A DNA stretch of 64,000 nt from Hesseltinella vesiculosa (GCA_002104935.1 MCGT01000054.1:43578-107577); one strand, 5' to 3'. Numbered from the stretch's first letter, positions 1 through 11,668 are shown. Translations and numbers: made by a program. The notes: generated by a model from the letters alone, not told the origin.

Positions 1-1028
1 ATTGTGATTTGCGCTGGTAATGGTCAATACCATTACGCGCTGCGCGCCGTTCAAGCCATTCGCAAGACACTTAAAAGCAGTCTTCCCATTGAGCTCTATG
101 CCATTGATGAATATGACCTCTCACCAGCAAAGCGAGCCGTCTTGGAATCTTTTGATGATACCACGGTTCATAACATAAAGGATATCATCGGGAATGAAGG
201 CACCGAGTTTGGCGGCTGGTCTTTGAAACCCTATGCAATGGTGGCGACAAAGTTCACCGAAGTCATTTTGATGGATGCCGATGTTTATTTTTTTAAACCG
301 CCAGAAACAGTGTTCGAGGACGATGGATACATAGCCACGGGTGCACTGTTCTTTTATGATCGTACACTTTTCGATGGCTGGACCATTGGCAAAGAATGGC
401 TGTCCTCCTTTTTGCCGTCCATGAGCTCTTTGGTGCGTCACACAAGATGGTGGAAGTTTGAAAGCGCGCACGAGCAAGAATCAGGGGTGGTGGTTATTGA
501 CAAGAGCCGCACCCTTTTGGGTCTCCTTGCCACATGTAAGATGAATGGAAAACGTGAAAGGGACGAAGTTTCTTACAAACATGTTCATGGTGACAAGGAG
601 GTAAAGATTTCAGTCTCTCCAAAAAATAAGAGCAGTCGTTGTATTCTAATCTTCGCATTCCTGGCAAGACCTTTTGGGTAGGATTTGAAATGATGCAAAC
701 ACCCTATGCTTTTGTAAAATCGCATGCTGCTGTACTTGGTGCTCTTGGTGATGGCGGGGATGAAAATAAGGTATGCGGTGTCATAATGCATCTGGATGCA
801 AAGGGACGGCCGTACTGGTGGAACGGCGCAATTTATCGAGACAAGAACAGATGGCAAGACAGATACATAAAGTTCAAGAGTTTTGCAATTGGCGAATCCT
901 GGGATTTTGAAAATTCTTGCATTGAAGAAACAGACAAGATCCACGCCTTAACTGAAGAAGAAGTAGAAGTAGGCGAAGCATATATCCAAAACAATGAAGA
1001 TCTCAAACAATTCGATATTGTAAATTGA
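1..1028 (+). CDS. MNN1-type alpha-1,3-mannosyltransferase (GT71), 5' end missing
   Basis: Two exons, 1-600 and 669-1028. The reading frame is open at base 1, so the N-terminus (expected membrane anchor and stem) lies outside the window. Exon 1 carries the DxD metal/nucleotide-sugar motif in ILMDADVYFF and the GGWSLKPYAM stretch. The intron 601-668 (GT..AG, branch CTAAT) joins HGDKE to TFWVGFEMM, rebuilding the HGDKExFW signature typical of fungal Mnn1/Mnt2-family enzymes that transfer mannose in the Golgi. The C-terminal acidic tail ends at a TGA at 1026-1028. The next gene is convergent. Family assignment is firm; the linkage made and the substrate are inferred from the family. Confidence 0.88.
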
Positions 1029-1343
1029 AGTTGGCTTCGTTTTATTAAAATCGATGACGTTGTAGACCATGATCAGAACAAACACTGGTTAAATAAACAG
1101 TAGTCCTGTGTGTTGCCATGGCAGTAGTACGAAAACAGGGGAGTATGAACGTCTTGCTAGTCACTCTGCTGGACAATTTGGTGACTTCACAATACTTAAA
1201 TCCTGGTGCTGGTTCTGTGCCACCCCCCCCCCCCCCAAGGCACACGCTTTTGACAGTGGACAGCACTGATGCAATATGACACACGGGTTTGACATGCGAA
1301 AGCTATGCAATACATCTATTTTGAGATCCAGCATTGGTTTTTA
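1029..1343. other. Intergenic region between convergent genes
   Basis: No gene recognised. It holds a run of about 15 C at roughly 1217-1232, the only long poly(C) in the first 14 kb, between two convergent 3' ends. Confidence 0.5.
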
Positions 1344-2189
1344 TTAATGCCGTGCATTAGGACAAGCTTGGTTTGAAGCCAGTTTATCCTTTAGAAGCGT
1401 GTCTACGGTGTCCACAAAGCCCACAATGATGACCCTCTCGCCTTTGGTTATGTCATTGCCTTGGTGTTTAATGCGGGAATCGTGGTGGATCAGAGCACCT
1501 TGGTGGGGATGCAGCAGTGTGGATGGTGACCCGTCACTGACGAAGAATTGAGTTCCGCCTCCACTGAAATCGGTAGGCCCGTTGACCAGAATACTGAAGC
1601 TTAAGAGGCACCCGTCTGTATGGGCGGCCAACCCGCGTTGACCACAAGCTGAGTACTTAACTAGGAAGAGGTCTCGAAATCCAAGTTGATGAGGTGCAAA
1701 TCCATACATTGGACAAAGAATCTTGTAGATCACTCGCTCACGTAACAAAGATACGACATCTGCAAATGATGGTGTAGTTGTCAATGGAATATCATGCGTT
1801 GGAAACGCTGAATGGCGATCGGATGTCCAAGCATCTTCCATTTGCAAACATTGGTCTAGGATCATTTGACATTGATCGGCCGTCAGCACCTCCGGCACCA
1901 CAACTGGTGACGGAAAGTGCGATTTTCGTACTTGGAAGAAGACCCATCGGTTGTCCAGTATCGATCGAGCTTTCGGTGATTCTGCGGTAAGTCGTTGTAG
2001 TCGTTGCTGATTGGCATTGTTCACAGCATCCTGACGCTTCTGCAGCACGATCTGCTCGTCTTGATCCAACTCACTGAATAGCTCAAGCTCATCATCTGAG
2101 CATGCGCTCGAATTTCTACAGGAATTGCACATGGTAAAAAAAAAATAGAACTTCGGATTTTCCGTAGTCGGGGTCGTGACTTTGGTCAA
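1344..2189 (-). CDS. 2-oxoglutarate/Fe(II)-dependent dioxygenase (prolyl-4-hydroxylase-like fold)
   Basis: Single-exon gene of 281 codons from the first ATG (2189). A second in-frame ATG at 2132, directly after a poly(T) tract and ACC, is the more likely start (262 aa), because many genes here have T-runs just before the start. The C-terminal half shows the expected iron triad: HTDG (first His and Asp), the distal His in SRIKHQG, and the 2OG-binding Arg in KGERVIIVGF. GGGTQFF sits between them. The N-terminal 80 residues are acidic and helical and are not recognised. Enzyme class is reasonably firm; the substrate is unknown. It could hydroxylate a protein or a small molecule. Confidence 0.8.
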   Translation of the reverse strand: MTKVTTPTTENPKFYFFFTMCNSCRNSSACSDDELELFSELDQDEQIVLQKRQDAVNNANQQRLQRLTAESPKARSILDNRWVFFQVRKSHFPSPVVVPEVLTADQCQMILDQCLQMEDAWTSDRHSAFPTHDIPLTTTPSFADVVSLLRERVIYKILCPMYGFAPHQLGFRDLFLVKYSACGQRGLAAHTDGCLLSFSILVNGPTDFSGGGTQFFVSDGSPSTLLHPHQGALIHHDSRIKHQGNDITKGERVIIVGFVDTVDTLLKDKLASNQACPNARH

Positions 2190-2505
2190 TGGGCGTGGTG
2201 GTGGCTGGATAGTGCCATTGCATGCTCGGCACCAGTGCGTGAGTATTCCTCAAGATGAAGTGCATGGCTAGATGTGCACCTGGAAAGTCTGTTGGAGAAG
2301 AACAGATGATGAACTTCAGAATGCATTTTTCTGGTTTTCAACCAAGGCGTTGCTCGGAAGAACCAGCGTAACGAGAGTATCCTCTTTAGCATAATAAAAT
2401 TTTTGGTTCATGATAAACCAATGACCATTCAGATTTATTCAAACCCTAACTCTTCTGACCAAGTTGTGCTACCCTGCCAGCACTTTATTTTGTCGAGCGT
2501 AAAGA
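2190..2505. other. Intergenic region
   Basis: Spacer between the oxygenase 5' end and the 3' end of the seven-TM gene. AT-rich, no coding signal that I can support. Confidence 0.4.
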
Positions 2506-4072
2506 TCAATCGACCCTTGTACGCGAGGAATCAGAGGAGGCAATAGTAAGTGACTGTGAGCTCGAGGGATCTTGGATGCAGGAAGATTGGCTAGAGGAGT
2601 GCGTGTCATCGTCATCTTTGTCCGTAATCATAACAAAGCGACCATTTACGTAGTGGTAAGAAATAGGAGTAGAGGAGCCCAGTATGTTGGATGAAACGGC
2701 AGGAGGCTGCAGCGAGGGTAGCTGGTTGTCCTTGTTTTGAATATGTTGAGGCTGATAGGCAGTGACAGGAGAAGTATGTATGGTGTTTCCTGTGGCTGAC
2801 ATATATACAGTGGGGTGGTAATCAGAGATGTCAGCAGATGGCCATGCGGAGTGGCCAAATTCACCGTATTGTTGTGTCAGGGGGTCGAATCGGTATCGCT
2901 GCTGTTGCTGCTTCTTCTTTTCTTGAGAGGCATCTGACTGAGATGTCTGTGTCGTAATGGTAGGCACAGCTTTGCTGTCTTCGCTTAGCTCCGGCTGGAT
3001 AGCTGTATGACGCGCACCTTTTTTCGTTCGCTGTGTGGTGACCCAGTGAACTGTGCACACGTTGATCATCACGTCCACAAAGCAGCAGGTCAAGCAAATT
3101 ACACCGGGTTCGTAGCCATGCAATATAGTGAGGGCGCACACGTTCGCAAATGACACAATAAGACACACCATCGAGGCGACCATCGTTCGTTTAGCAACAT
3201 CGCGTAGTCTTGATTCTCGCCAACCGCCGTTGTTATCACTTTCAATTTTCATTAACGGGCGCACGAATAGGACGGTCATGTATAAGTTAATGATCTGAAA
3301 TAGAAAAACTAGTGTCAGTTGATTCTCTATGTTACATTAGTTGTATTCCAACATACAAAATCGTAAGTCTATGTAGGAATAAAGGGATGTGGTAAGTGTC
3401 GCTGTTTTATGGACCTGCTACCTACCATTAACGGAATACTTGCGATCGGCTTTAATCCAATGGAACAGTGCCCGTCGGGTTCAATCCATGCATTATGGAA
3501 ATATATCTGCAAACGCAAAAAAAAATTAACCTGTGCCCTATTTTTCATGGGCAATTGAAAATTTCCTCTACCATCAACACAAAAATACCAAGATAAGGTG
3601 AAAGCATGCAGATGTGGATTCGATACGACTTCGTATTCCATCTTGATGTACGACCAGCGTTCACCACCCAGACTTTTTCGATTAGCCAAAGGTAAATCGT
3701 AATCTTTGTTCCTGCATAAAACACGTCACAAGCAAGTTCTGACAATAAGCAAGACGTATAATTCCCTGCCATGGCATAGAAATTTCATTAGTTTGAATCT
3801 ATACGTGAACCTACTGGGTATTTCTGGTTACCATTGTTTGTCATCACGAGGATAATGCCACTAACTGTGAATGCCCAAGAAAAGATGTAGAGAATGATCA
3901 CCAGCCATTTCGAGTAGGATAAATATTTGTACTGCACGTTGTATGTTTTGACCCCAAATAAAGCGCACATGCCTGACGCTGAGATTAGCCCAATAATCTG
4001 TGACATGATTTCGGCGTGGTCGGGCTTCCCATCGTAAATATAATCAGGGGATCCTGTTACTCGAAAGCTCAT
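2506..4072 (-). CDS. Seven-transmembrane protein with a long Gln/Ser-rich cytosolic tail
   Basis: Four exons close in phase: 4072-3832, 3765-3572, 3506-3426 and 3294-2506, giving 434 aa. Seven hydrophobic segments can be placed: two in exon 1, two in exon 2 (the second within HICMLSPYLGIFVLM), one across the exon 3/4 junction, and two in exon 4 (MVASMVCLIVSFANV and VICLTCCFVDVMINV). A tail of about 170 residues follows, with KKKQQQQ, several Tyr and many Ser/Thr, suited to phosphorylation. The layout is that of a receptor-like fungal 7TM protein, but I recognise no named family and no ligand can be given. The start lies 12 bases before a poly(T) leader on the coding strand. Confidence 0.8.
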
Positions 4073-4737
4073 CGAATGGAAAAAAAAGAGAGGCTAATGA
4101 AAACTGGAAAAAAAAACAAAGGAAGAAGGGAAAGCTGAAAAAAAAAAAATTGCGGCCTTGAAACCTGTTTTGAAAACTTTAAAAAAAGACACTGATGTTA
4201 CACTTTGTGGCACCCGCAATGAAGTCAAACGGATAAAAAGAATCGTGCGTTTTCCTCCACGCTGCAGTGCTGGTCATCCTAAGCGCTTTGACCAGTACCA
4301 CTTAGACCGCCAGCATTGGAAAGCAAAAAATAGGCACTGTGGCTTTATGTGACTCCCCTTCACCAGCACTAAAGAATGAATTCGACTGATTCTTTTTTTT
4401 TTTTTTTGGAAATGATCTGCAAGGGTCAGTTTAGTTTTGCCCTTCATCTTTGTTCCAAACACAGTACCAGAATTGTATCTAGTCTCGTGTCACAAAGCAC
4501 ATCAACCAATCCCTACACTTCACAGAGGAATATTTGCTTTTTTGTGGTAATTTGGATATGAAGGTTTTCATACAGGGCAGGGGCTGGATAGACATATAAT
4601 AGACCGAAAAACAAGGAAATTAAGTAGCAAAGTCCCAGGATTATGGGTTGTATGCACAAGTATCGCGTAAAAAAACCTTGGCGAAAAAAAGGGAAGCTGC
4701 ATCTTTCCGCTTCACTTGTTTTATTTTTTTCTGTGCG
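4073..4737. promoter_or_regulatory. Shared upstream region of the divergent 7TM and ATG17 genes
   Basis: 665 bp between divergent starts. It contains several poly(A) runs near 4080-4150 and a 15-T run at about 4391-4405, likely nucleosome-depleting tracts. No other element is recognised. Confidence 0.45.
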
Positions 4738-6452
4738 ATGGATGAGAAACTGATAGGGTTGCTGATTGCAGCGAAAAAAGCATTGCACTCGGGTCAGTCC
4801 ATATGTGAGCAAGCTAATACACTGTCACAAGATTCTGAAGAATATGCGGATGCAATTGAAAAATCTTGGCCACGCATGGTGTTTGTCCATAATCATATTC
4901 TTGTCCAGCTCAGTGCACTGAATCGAATTCGTGAATATCTCTTGATGAAAATACAAATCAAAAGAGACAATCTCAAGGTGACTTCGAGTTCGAGCCTTAC
5001 TCATCAAGGAATGACCTGACCTAACCTTGAGAGTGAGTTATTTTTTTCAGGATCGGGAATCGACATTTGGAAAAGTTTCATTTGAACTTCAAGAAATCTT
5101 TGGCACATTGCGCAAGACAAATATCGACCCACATATTCTCCGGCTTAATCATCCCACGGTTCATTTACAGCAAGAGGAAAGATCGACCCTGTTCGACTAT
5201 ATCCAAGACCAAGCTGTGTTGGAGCTACAGCAACTGGCTGATGATGAAATCGGCAAGGCTGAGGTGGGACAAAAAAGCGGCGTCAATCAATCCTCATCTT
5301 TATTACGGGGGCTATTAGGTACTCTGCAATTCACTCGAGCTCATAGAAAAGAACTTGTCTACCAAGATCAATGAGCTTGCATCCATGCTGGAAGCTGCAG
5401 TTTCGATTTCTCTGGATGATACCACAGCAAGTTTTGTCAATGCCAAGACGCAATTCCAAGAAGGTGAAATGGCAGCAATGGCTGATATCTTGAACAGCTT
5501 GACCAACCATTACGATCAACTTGGAGAAGCGTTAAGGTAGAGGGTAGAACCCCTTTCTGGCATGTGCGCGTGAGTATTAACAATGGGTTGGTTCAGGTTG
5601 TGGCGTTCCAATTTGGATACAAGACAGCATCTCGATATTTCGGGCAGGTCCCACTCCTCATTCTCCACGTAACATTTGACACATTTTTTAATAGTGCTTC
5701 AGGAAGATCATGATCGTTTACCAGATATTGTCGAAGATCTGAGAGACTCGTTTGACGTAGTTAAAAGTGTTAAAGAGGAACTTCTGGTGCGATTGCGAGT
5801 GCAGCAGACTGTTCACGGAGACCTTTTGAATGTTCTTGATCAGCTGGAAACAGTTAACGTCACTGGTGGTCTTGCAGAATTGATTGTGGATAGATTGACG
5901 CATGTGGAAGTAGAAACGGCGGAGCACGAAACAAACATGGACCTGTACTTTGACCAGTTGATGTCTTTGACCGAGTGGTTAGTTGGTTGATGGGGAGGGG
6001 TTGTCTGCCAGTGCTAATGTTTGCCTTCACATGCTTGGCAGGTACAACCAATTCATCCACTCATACCACCATCTCATCGTGGAAGTCGAGAGACGACAGC
6101 AAGTAGCTGAGGACCAGGCCAAATGGAGGCAGGAAATCATGCGTGCGCTGGAAAAATCACATCAAGGTGAGTAGTGGAAAACGCTGTTAGAAAAAGCCTT
6201 GACATATTTCGTTTTCTTCAGAGGAAATACAGAAACGAAAGGATTGGGTGGCCGAGCATGGACAGTTTTTACCAGAAGACCTATGCGCATTCATCTTCGT
6301 AAGACCTTTTCAAGTCACTGAGCAACCAGAACCCATTCATTTCATTCATATTCACTTTTACACAATAACAGGTCCAACCTGTGAAGCTGTCGGTGCATCC
6401 TGACCGACAGTTACTGTCTCTCGGGGAGTCCGCCGATATGAAAGTAAGGTAA
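4738..6452 (+). CDS. ATG17: Autophagy scaffold protein Atg17
   Basis: Coiled-coil scaffold of the Atg1 kinase complex at the autophagosome assembly site. The N-terminus (LIAAKKALHSGQSICEQA) is the family hallmark, and TLRKTNIDPHIL follows in exon 2. Exons: 4738-4977, 5051-5263, 5319-5536, a probable small exon near 5598-5646, about 5695-5978, then exons starting WYNQFIHSYHHL (about 6042), EEIQKRKDWVAEHGQFLPEDL (about 6222) and VQPVKLSVHPDRQLL (about 6372). All junctions close in phase except around the small exon, which needs either a GC-AG intron or a boundary I could not settle. The stop at 6450-6452 follows MKVR; a GTAAGG there could instead splice to a further short exon near 6500. Product of about 420 aa, close to the family size. 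Confidence 0.85.
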
Positions 6453-7177
6453 AGAAAAAACGCGCAAAAGATCTTATGTTTATTGTGTCACTGTTGACTA
6501 GGCCTCGGGTGATATCAAAGGGTGACGGCGAGCAATTTTTACAAGAAGACAACGTCAGAATCACCAACAATAAATAATTAAATAAATAAACTAAAGCTAG
6601 CAATTATAGACTACAGCAACATCGATGTGTATGTCTGATGCTTAGTTATTCTCTCCTTTGGTAGCATGTCCCCTTTCCAAGGTCTTCTCAGATGCAATGG
6701 CACTCATGCGAGCCTGACTACTGGATTTCCGCCATCATTTGGCGAGAATCAGGTTTTATGGGATAGATTAAAGGTAAAACGTGTGATTTAATATAAGTGA
6801 AGTTGGGCTCCATAGCTCGGTGGTTGCTTTTTTTTTGTGATGGAGAAAATGAATGCACAATGGAGAAACGATCAATACATCTGATTCAAGCTTCCCATCA
6901 TACCCTCCCAGCCTAGGTGACAGTAAAAAGGCTTTTGCTAATCTCACTACGTTGTGGCGGTGGATGAAATTGGGCTTAAAAAAGTATGTATGATTGATAG
7001 TCAAGACGGACCTTTTCTCTTTTTTCTCATAATCTTTCAACTGTATACCTCGTCATTTATTTTTTTTTAAAAAAAGGTAAAAATGGCAATTAAGAGAAAG
7101 GTGTGAATTCCAATAACTAGGATACTGATCGCTTATTGGTGTATTGGTGTTATTGTTGCTGTTGACTGGAAATAAAG
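6453..7177. other. Intergenic region upstream of SNF7
   Basis: AT-rich, with poly(T) at about 6827-6836 and 7060-7068. It contains the 20-bp sequence at 6725-6744 that recurs exactly at 32874-32893. No gene recognised. Confidence 0.4.
6725..6744 (+). repeat. 20-bp repeated motif, possible mobile-element terminus
   Basis: ATTTCCGCCATCATTTGGCG. The identical 20 bases occur on the other strand at 32874-32893, and the first 16 at 27986-28001. The 32.8-kb copy continues into sequence resembling the arm of the hairpin element at 60450-61752, so the motif is probably a leftover transposon end rather than a promoter site. A role as an E2F-like TTTGGCG element cannot be excluded. Confidence 0.5.
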
Positions 7178-8020
7178 ATGAATCTGTTTTTTGGGAAAGC
7201 CAAGACCAAAACGACCGCCAAGGATGCCATTTACAAGCTACGAGATACTCTTGACATGCTTGAAAAGAGACAAACATACTTGGAAGCCAAGGTTGAAAAC
7301 GAATTAAAAATCGCCAAAGTCAATGCCACAAAGAATCGGAGGGGTAAGCAGTGAAAAAATAAAAGTTTTAGAGATGACGCAGTTCACGTATTTTTTGTGT
7401 TGTATCTCTTAGTTGCGCTGATGGCGCTGAAACGGAAAAAGGCGTTTGAATCAAATATCGAAAAAATCAATGGTGCCAGAATGACGATTGAAACACAAAT
7501 GATGGCCATTGAAAATGCTAATGTCAACTTGGAAACGATGGGTGCAATGCGGGCTGGTGCGGAAGCTATGAAGAATATCCATGGATCCATGTATGAATGC
7601 TTGAGAAAAAAATAATAGGGCACGCTCTCATGTATATTCTCATCTATATTGAACATAGGGATATCAACAAGGTGGATGCCACTATGGATGATATTCGAGA
7701 TCAAATGGATGTCGCCAACGAAATATCAGAAGCCATTTCTCGACCTGTTGGCCTTGGAGAAGAGCTGGACGAAGACGAATTATTGAACGAGTTGGAGGAA
7801 TTGGAGCAAGAAGAATTAGACGCCAAGATGTTGGAAACTCCTGCTCCCGCTGTATACACACCCAACGTACCCACCCACCAACCAGGTAATAGGACACCTC
7901 TCTCACATCTCATTCTTCTTATTGACACCATTGTTCTACTCAACCTCAGAACGCAAGAAAAGGGTGGAAGATGACGAAGAAGAGGAATTGGAAGCCCTCA
8001 AAGCAAGCATGGCCATGTAA
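7178..8020 (+). CDS. SNF7: ESCRT-III core subunit Snf7/Vps32/CHMP4
   Basis: Polymerises on endosomal membranes to drive inward vesicle budding and scission in multivesicular-body sorting. Exons 7178-7343, 7413-7590, 7659-7885 and 7950-8020 close in phase and give 213 aa, the usual size. The N-terminus MNLFFGKAKTKTTAKDAIYK and the basic helical hairpin (ALMALKRKKAFESNIEKI) are typical. The acidic second half (EELDEDELLNELEELEQEEL) is followed by the C-terminal helix EEEELEALKASMAM, which matches the family's Bro1/Alix-binding end. Only SNF7-type paralogues have this N-terminus and end, so the subtype call is firm. Confidence 0.95.
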
Positions 8021-8283
8021 ATTACTGTTATTCCAAAATTGGATGTCGCAGATCGAGGAAAATAAATAGGTTAGTCAACTACGAAAAAAGGGAAAAAAGA
8101 CTAGTTTCAATGAGAAGCGTTATTTCATTGCTTGCTTACTTACCTTTTCTCGTTTGGTGCTATCAGCTTTTTTTTTTTTTTTTTGGGAGTGCACTTACTT
8201 TAATAAAAGCGTTAAATCTCATGGGATTCCAAGGATAACACCTGAATAAGTGTTGCTGTAAAATAGAGAATAAAAATGGAGAG

Positions 8284-8668
8284 ATGAGATCAAGTGGTGA
8301 TGGTACAAGTAAAAAGCTGATGTCTATAGATCAAGATTTTTTCCTGGCTGTACCGACCGATGTTTCAGCCAACCTTTACCTAGCACCTTTTTGTCTGATC
8401 AAGGACAAAACATCGCTACTGCTGAAACATGGTAAGCTACAAGATCATAGGCTGAGGGTAGGCGTTTGCCGTCCAACTGTTATTTTCAGTGATGATGAAA
8501 GAATTAAGCGCCAAGCCTAATCACGTACAAAAGTTTATGTTGCAAAGCTTGATACGCTGCGACCCATTGAACCAGGATATGGTGAAAACTGCCCTTAAAT
8601 TTGAAATACGTACTGATTCACAAAATCGTATCACCATTGCACACTTGGAAAAGCTATTGACAAAATAA
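8284..8668 (+). CDS. Small protein of unknown function (108 aa)
   Basis: Two exons, 8284-8431 and 8490-8668, join in phase through a good GTAAGC..TTTTCAG intron; the stop is TAA. A second ATG at 8320 (MSIDQDFFLAV) may be the true start. The middle (DFFLAVPTDVSANLYLAPF) and the C-terminal helical part (MMKELSAKPNHVQKFML) look like a structured soluble protein, with neither a signal peptide nor a membrane segment. I do not recognise a family. It sits between SNF7 and the sphingoid-base kinase on the same strand, 264 bp after SNF7, behind a 16-T run at about 8169-8184. Confidence 0.55.
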
Positions 8669-8839
8669 GAAAGCCCCTTCATTCTGATGGCATGCTTTTT
8701 GAAACGCATTGCTAATCTGTGATCACTAGAAATGGATTACTTGAATTTCTGCCTTCTGATTGGCCCTTATTATTAAAATCACGAACATCCTTCCAAATGG
8801 TTTTTTTTTGTTTCGCTCTTCCTTTGCTTGAAATCATAA

Positions 8840-10676
8840 ATGATGTCCGCATTGAATGTGACAAAGGGGGTCCATCCCGTGACGTTGACTTATGACGGTG
8901 AAGGTCTGCGCATCGAAGGTGACTTGAATGCTCATAAAAAAGGTATATATTTAGTACTGTTTTTTTTCGTTTGCCCTATCCATAATAACAATCCTTCTTC
9001 ATTTCATCTCTTTCTTCCCTCTCTCACTGTTGCATTGGTTGATGTAAACATTTAGTGAAATCTCACTATGGATGTGGATGCGTCCCCCTTCCAACACCAA
9101 AAGGACCTGATCCAACGCTATTGCCTATAAAAAATACGTACTTGTTGCAAGTGTTTTACAACGACAAGACAAATATGGTGCAAATCCACGCTGTGATACC
9201 TCAGGCCCCTGACGCTGATGACACTGATTTCGAGTTGTACAAATTTATGTATTCTGTGGACAAAGACAAAGTTGATCAAGCAAAGATGTATTGCCACGAC
9301 ATTATGCAATCCGTATATCACGACTTAAAACCTGAAAAACGCCTCAAAGTTCTGATCAATCCTTTTGGTGGGCAAGGCAAGGCAAAATCCATTTTTGAAA
9401 CAAATGTGCGCCCAGTATTTAACGCAGCAAAGTGCGCGGTAGATATTCAATGCAAGTGCTATTTTTTGCCTAAAAAAACAAAATCTGAAGATCTTCTTTT
9501 TTTTTTGAATTCCTAACCAGATACTGAGCACCAAGGCCATGCTCTACAAATTGCAAAGGAGATCGATGTAGATGCATACGATGCCATTGTCACTGTCAGC
9601 GGTGATGGGGTGATACACGAAGTAATCAACGGATTTATGCAACGCCCTGATGCTGGAACTGCTATTCGAAAGGTTCCCATTGGTATTATCCCTGGTGGGA
9701 CTGGTAACGCCATGAGCATTTGTATGCTGGGTGAAATGGCAGGTTTTGACCCTGTGGCGACGGCGCTGCAAGTCATCAAAGGGCGGCCTTTGGCGCTGGA
9801 TATCTGCTCAGTCTCGTATGATGACCATCGCTATTTCTCTTTCTTGTCACACAGCTATGGCATCACATCCTATGCCGATTTAGCTACGGAGCACCTACGG
9901 TAACCCTCACCCTTAAAAAAGAGGGGGGTAAGGAGAGAGGAAAAAAGATTGACGTCTCGTTTTTTAAAAATAGTTGGATGGGAGATGCACGCACCGTTTT
10001 AGGTTTGCTCAAGGAAATATTCTCAGGAAACACGTATGGATTCGAAGCCGCAATTGATATAGCAGAGGATAGTAAAGAAGCCATTCAGCAGCAATGGGAG
10101 CAAGCCCACAAGCAGCCGGAATGGGCCGCTTTGAACGAGGCCAGTGATGGGCAAATCCAAGATACCATCCCTGCTCTATCCGAGCCGGTGCCCGATCACT
10201 GGGTTAAAATGGACGGGGAGCTTTCTTTTTTTCTGTCTAGCAAAACACCACTTCTTGCCCGTGGCATGATGAGTCACCCGTATGCTTTACCCAACGATGG
10301 GCTTCTCGACCTTCTTCTTGTGCGTGGAAAGCAGAGCCTGGCAAAGCAATTAGGCATCTTTGACAAAGTGGAAAAAGGGAACCATCTCACTTCCAGCATC
10401 GTAAGTTCCTCCCCCTGAAACTGCCTCACGCTGTGCAGATAGTAACCTGGGCAACGCCCCTTTCTTTCTGGGTTGGGTCGGGAACTTTTTTTTTTTTAGG
10501 TTGAGTACTACAAGGTCAGGGCATTCCGCTTAACTCCTAAGCCCAGGGTTGGGCAAGCGGCCTATGTCGCCGTGGACGGGGAACATGCCCCCACCAAACC
10601 GTTCCAAGTTCAAGTGCACCCCAGAATGATGTCCGTACTCAGCTTGCAGCCCACATTTCACAGGGCTAAGATTTAA
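8840..10676 (+). CDS. Sphingoid long-chain-base kinase (sphingosine kinase, LCB4/5 type)
   Basis: Phosphorylates sphingoid bases to the 1-phosphates that act in signalling and sphingolipid turnover. Exons 8840-8942, 9056-9451, 9521-9899, 9974-10400 and 10500-10676 give 493 aa. The diacylglycerol-kinase-type catalytic core shows VLINPFGGQGKA (nucleotide loop), VTVSGDGVIHEVINGF and IGIIPGGTGNAM, with a C-terminal lobe rich in MMSHPYALPNDGLLDLLLV. The second intron (9452-9520) can only be read as a GC-AG intron with a perfect GCAAGT donor: it restores DIQYTEHQGHALQIA, the conserved segment, whereas no GT donor fits. The 3' end is convergent with the HMG-box gene. A ceramide-kinase identity is less likely. 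Confidence 0.92.
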
Positions 10677-10796
10677 CCCAAATATTCCACTTTTTTATTT
10701 TTTTTTATTATTTTTTTCCACGATAAAACTAAGACTATAAAACTGAATAGTGCAAGGTGTCATATTGGGGGAAAACAATGAAGGAATGTTAGAAGC

Positions 10797-11444
10797 TTAT
10801 TTCTTGTGTTTTTTTTCTTTCTTGCTTGATTTCTTCTTTTCCTTCTTTGAGTGCGAGGATTCGGGTTCAGAGGAGCGGTGCTTCTTCTTGGACTCATGAG
10901 TTTGCGACGACAAAGTGCCATCAGTGGTAGTGGCATGATTTGGCGACAGGTATTCTTCCATTTCCTTTTCATAGCGCTGCTTGTCTTTGTTGGCTTGCTT
11001 TTTCCATTGCTACAAAGAGTAAAAAAACAATCCAGTTAGTTATCATGGCCTTGTATATTTTTTAGGCAACTCGCTTCTTTGTCTTCTTCGGTTAGGCCAG
11101 TCCATTGCTTTCCCAACACCTTGGCGATTTCAATTTGGTTCAATCCAGGATTGTCTTGAATGACGCGATCACGGCTGGCCATAACGAAGTGCAAATAAGA
11201 TGAGATGTTTTTCTTGGGAGCGTTGACATCCTTGGTACGCTTTCTCTTTCCATGGACTTCAGTGATGACAGGAGTTTCTTTCAATAACTTGGACACATGA
11301 ATAAATGATTCCCCGAGCTTGCGAAAGGCTTCCACCAACTTATTTAAAAATCGGAAAACGCCGAGATGAAAATGTAATTCTTTTCATTTTTTTCATTTTT
11401 TTTAACAGACTTACTTCCTTATTGTTGGCGGGATGTGCAGTCAT
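10797..11444 (-). CDS. HMG-box chromatin protein, HMO1-like
   Basis: Exons 11444-11415 (MTAHPANNKE), 11338-11075 and 11009-10797 give 168 aa. A short N-terminal helix (LVEAFRKLGESFIHVSKLL) precedes one HMG box (residues about 50-120: NAPKKNISSYLHFVMASRDR, then GKQWTGLTEEDKEQWKKQA) and a basic Lys/Ser tail ending KKEKKHKK. This layout resembles yeast Hmo1, which binds DNA at ribosomal-protein and rRNA genes. NHP6 proteins are shorter and lack the leading helix. The second intron begins GCGAGT, so the box is completed by a second GC-AG intron in this window; without it DKE is not joined to QWKK. Confidence 0.85.
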
Positions 11445-11639
11445 ATTAGCAATAGAAATCACGCGTGTAATTGTTAAAAAAAAGTGGATAAGTGAAAAAA
11501 AAAGAAAAGAAAAAAAGAGATGAAAAAGAAAAACAAACAAAACAAAAAGACGTGGCCAAAATTCGGGGAGCTCCCCAGCTTATGAAAAGATTTGGCTCTC
11601 CTTCTTCCCCCCTGCCGACTCGGCTCCAAAAATAAATCA

Positions 11640-11668
11640 ACTTTTTTTTTTTTTTTTTTTTTTTTTTG
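11640..11668 (+). promoter_or_regulatory. Poly(T) tract in front of CDC73
   Basis: About 27 consecutive T, ending roughly 18 bp before the CDC73 start codon. Such poly(dA:dT) tracts stiffen DNA and keep promoters free of nucleosomes in fungi; that role is inferred. Confidence 0.45.
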
